From contig JAHHHK010000003.1 of assembly GCA_019359395.1 (NCBI GenBank), positions 1 through 64,000 of the forward strand: a DNA stretch of 64,000 nt, in the 5' to 3' direction. Source of the stretch: Komarekiella atlantica HA4396-MV6. GTDB lineage: Bacteria > Cyanobacteriota > Cyanobacteriia > Cyanobacteriales > Nostocaceae. The notes beneath the pieces are model-generated. The model was not told where the DNA came from, did not search any database, and saw nothing but the letters and a program-made list of their open reading frames with translations. Numbering within the stretch: the first letter of the stretch is position 1; every line of letters starts with the position of its first letter. Shown piece by piece: positions 61,982 to 64,000 of this stretch. The translations under genes were made by a program, and so were the position numbers.

Positions 61982-64000
61982 GTGCAAACATTGATCATTG
62001 ATAACTACGATTCTTATACATTTAATCTGTATCAGATAATTGCAGAAGTAAATGGAGAACTGCCGCTGGTTATTCGTAATGATCAAGTTGATTGGAGCGA
62101 ACTGACAAAACTGGTATTCGACAATGTAGTAATTTCTCCTGGGCCTGGTCGTCCAGAAAAGGCTAAAGACTTCGGTATTTGCCAACAGGTAATCCAAAAT
62201 GTGGATGTACCCTTGCTTGGTGTTTGCCTTGGACACCAAGGACTTGGCCATTTATATGGTGGAACTGTTATCCATGCTCCAGAAGTCATGCACGGACGAT
62301 TAAGCAAGATTTATCACAATAGCTCTGAGCTATTCAAGGGAATTCCTAATCCTTTTTGGGTTGTACGCTACCACTCCCTGATTGTTTCAGAACAATTGCC
62401 AAACTGCTTAGAAAAAGTTGCCTGGACTGAGGAAGGACTCGTAATGGGTCTACGTCATCGTCATCTACCATTTTGGGGTGTGCAGTTCCATCCAGAATCT
62501 ATCTGCACAGAATATGGCAGAAATCTGCTAGAAAATTTTAGAGAAATCACTTGGCAATTTGCTCAAAAAAAAATCAGAACTGGAAAATCACAATGGCCAG
62601 GATACAAGGGAGTTTCTCCACTTATTACTAGCTGTACACGTCAGCCAAGCCAGGAATTTGAAGTTCATAGCAAAAAATTGGATATTTATCCTGATGCAGA
62701 ACAGGTATTTGTCCATCTTTTTAGCAAAGAACCAAACAGCTTTTGGCTCGACAGTAGCCTAGTAGAACCTGGTCTTTCTCGCTTCTCTTTTATGGGGGGG
62801 AGTGGTGGAACAAACAGTTTATTAGTTGAGTACCACACCCAAACTAGAGAACTGACTATTACTCAGTCAGGCAAAGTAACAAGTTGTACAGACTGTATTT
62901 TCGAGTATCTCAAACGTGAACTTGAGCGCCGATACTGCTTGTCTGACGAACTTCCTTTTGATTTTAATTGCGGATTTGTCGGTTACTTTGGTTATGAACT
63001 TAAGGCATCTGGTTCTGAGCTGGTGCATCCTGCGTTACTTCCCGACGCCGTTTTTCTTTTAGCTGATCAAATAATAGTCTTTGACCACCAGGAACAGACT
63101 ACCTATTTGGTATATCTTGCCAACAAGGGTCAAACCACGCAAGCAGAAACCTGGTTTGAGTCAATAGAGCAACAACTTCGTATACTCCCACCCCTACCTC
63201 CGATTGTGCCGCAGGGTAGCCAAGACCTCATAACATTCCGTTTAAGCAGGTCTTACCAAACTTATATTGCCGATATTCAAAAGTGTCTACATGAAATCCA
63301 TGAGGGAGAGAGTTACCAAGTTTGCCTGACGAATAAGCTTTACACAGACACAACTCCTGACCCTTTAATATTTTATCGCACATTACGCCGAGTTAATCCA
63401 GCACCTTATGCAGCATTTTTACGCTTTGGTGACATTGCTATTGCTTGCTCATCCCCAGAACGATTTCTTCAGATTGATCGCCAAGGCTGGGTAGAAACTA
63501 AACCAATCAAGGGTACTCTTAAGCGTGGGCAGACTGTAGAAGAAGACTTTGTACTGCGTGAAAGTTTGCGTAACAGTGAAAAAGACCGGGCTGAAAACCT
63601 GATGATTGTAGATTTGTTACGTAATGATCTTGGATTGGTCTGCGAAGTGGGTAGTATCCATGTTCCAAAATTGATGGCTGTGGAAAGTTATGCAACCATG
63701 CATCAACTTGTTACCACCGTTCGCGGTCGTTTACGCTCCGATATGGGAGCCACCGATTGTATCCGCATGGCATTTCCTGGGGGGTCGATGACAGGTGCTC
63801 CCAAGATTAGAACTATGCAGATTATAGATCAGCTTGAGCAAGAGGCGCGGGGAGTTTACTCAGGTGCGATCGGCTTTTTGGGTCTTAATGGTGCAGCAGA
63901 CTTGAATATTGTGATTCGTACCGCAGTTCTGACTCCGCATGAAACTTCTATAGGTATAGGAGGTGGAATTGTCGCGTTATCTGATGCTCAAGCAGAATTT
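61982..64000 (+). CDS. pabB: aminodeoxychorismate synthase, PabA-PabB fusion, cut by window edge
   Basis: 673 codons to the window edge with no stop. Residues 1-190 are a class I glutamine amidotransferase (DNYDSYTFNLYQII, nucleophile Cys82 in GVCLGHQGLGH, and FWGVQFHPESICTEYG). The rest is the chorismate-binding chain. PIKGT at about residues 508-512 has the Lys typical of PabB, where TrpE has Ala, so p-aminobenzoate for folate is the likely product. FPGGSMTGAPKIRTMQ and SGAIGFLGLNGAADLNIVIR complete the active site. GTG start with AGGGTG upstream. Confidence 0.92.
   Translation, partial: MQTLIIDNYDSYTFNLYQIIAEVNGELPLVIRNDQVDWSELTKLVFDNVVISPGPGRPEKAKDFGICQQVIQNVDVPLLGVCLGHQGLGHLYGGTVIHAPEVMHGRLSKIYHNSSELFKGIPNPFWVVRYHSLIVSEQLPNCLEKVAWTEEGLVMGLRHRHLPFWGVQFHPESICTEYGRNLLENFREITWQFAQKKIRTGKSQWPGYKGVSPLITSCTRQPSQEFEVHSKKLDIYPDAEQVFVHLFSKEPNSFWLDSSLVEPGLSRFSFMGGSGGTNSLLVEYHTQTRELTITQSGKVTSCTDCIFEYLKRELERRYCLSDELPFDFNCGFVGYFGYELKASGSELVHPALLPDAVFLLADQIIVFDHQEQTTYLVYLANKGQTTQAETWFESIEQQLRILPPLPPIVPQGSQDLITFRLSRSYQTYIADIQKCLHEIHEGESYQVCLTNKLYTDTTPDPLIFYRTLRRVNPAPYAAFLRFGDIAIACSSPERFLQIDRQGWVETKPIKGTLKRGQTVEEDFVLRESLRNSEKDRAENLMIVDLLRNDLGLVCEVGSIHVPKLMAVESYATMHQLVTTVRGRLRSDMGATDCIRMAFPGGSMTGAPKIRTMQIIDQLEQEARGVYSGAIGFLGLNGAADLNIVIRTAVLTPHETSIGIGGGIVALSDAQAEF

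Noticed and set aside
61982-64000. Anthranilate synthase TrpG-TrpE fusion
   Set aside because: The PIKGT motif carries the Lys of PabB; TrpE has Ala at that place.

Overview
The window comes from a filamentous, heterocyst-type cyanobacterium (Nostocales; Nostoc/Tolypothrix/Calothrix-like) that makes phycoerythrin. The evidence is a full C-phycoerythrin and phycocyanin gene region, phycobilisome rod linkers, NblA, a PatA heterocyst-patterning protein, Ycf54, abundant GCGATCGC (HIP1) octamers, and the heptanucleotide and long tandem repeats typical of Nostocales intergenic DNA.

Layout. 0-11 kb: the start of rpsC running off the left edge, a MITE-like insertion, a MocR-type regulator with a VOC protein and two PNPOx-like flavoproteins around a clear inverted-repeat operator, an Uma2 nuclease, a CbiG-CobJ fusion for cobalamin, an HD-domain protein and an AT-rich acyltransferase. 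11-20 kb: phycocyanin locus on the minus strand (cpcB, cpcA, two rod linkers, cpcD, cpcE, then cpcF), split between cpcE and cpcF by a four-GAF histidine kinase on the opposite strand. 20-43 kb: phycoerythrin supercluster with pebA-pebB, several CpcS/CpeS-type lyases, a pentapeptide protein, a divergent phycobiliprotein-like gene facing a HEAT-repeat gene, cpeC-cpeD-cpeS-cpeT-cpeR, an unusual double-domain linker, cpeY, cpeF, cpeZ, cpeB-cpeA, nblA, cpcS with a coupled HExxH protein, and cpcG. 43-54 kb: rluD, duplicated Uma2 genes, patA and a response regulator, cobA/sumT and cbiX, tRNA-His, repeats, exoD and an ABC-2 permease. 54-59 kb: a conflict-type block with an EACC1-like protein next to a caspase-TPR protein, HicAB, and two Uma2 genes (one broken). 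59-64 kb: pdxJ, a SnoaL-like protein, ycf54, a secreted protein and a pabA-pabB fusion running off the right edge.

How it fits together. PebA and PebB make phycoerythrobilin. CpeY/CpeZ, CpeS, CpeF and CpeT attach it to the alpha and beta cysteines visible in CpeA and CpeB. CpeC, CpeD, the double linker, CpcC-type linkers, CpcD and CpcG build rods and join them to the core. CpeR is the expected activator of cpeBA, and NblA, encoded just upstream of cpeBA on the same strand, mediates breakdown. Several small genes are recorded here that are easily missed: nblA (55 codons), a 38-residue membrane protein, and remnants of an HxlR regulator/quinone reductase pair.

Most interesting for follow-up: the three-Cys GAF kinase between cpcE and cpcF, the EACC1-caspase-TPR pair, the tandem double rod linker with a coiled-coil tail, the metalloprotease-like gene translationally coupled to cpcS, the phycobiliprotein-like/HEAT pair, and an array of ten 21-bp units enclosed by long inverted repeats.
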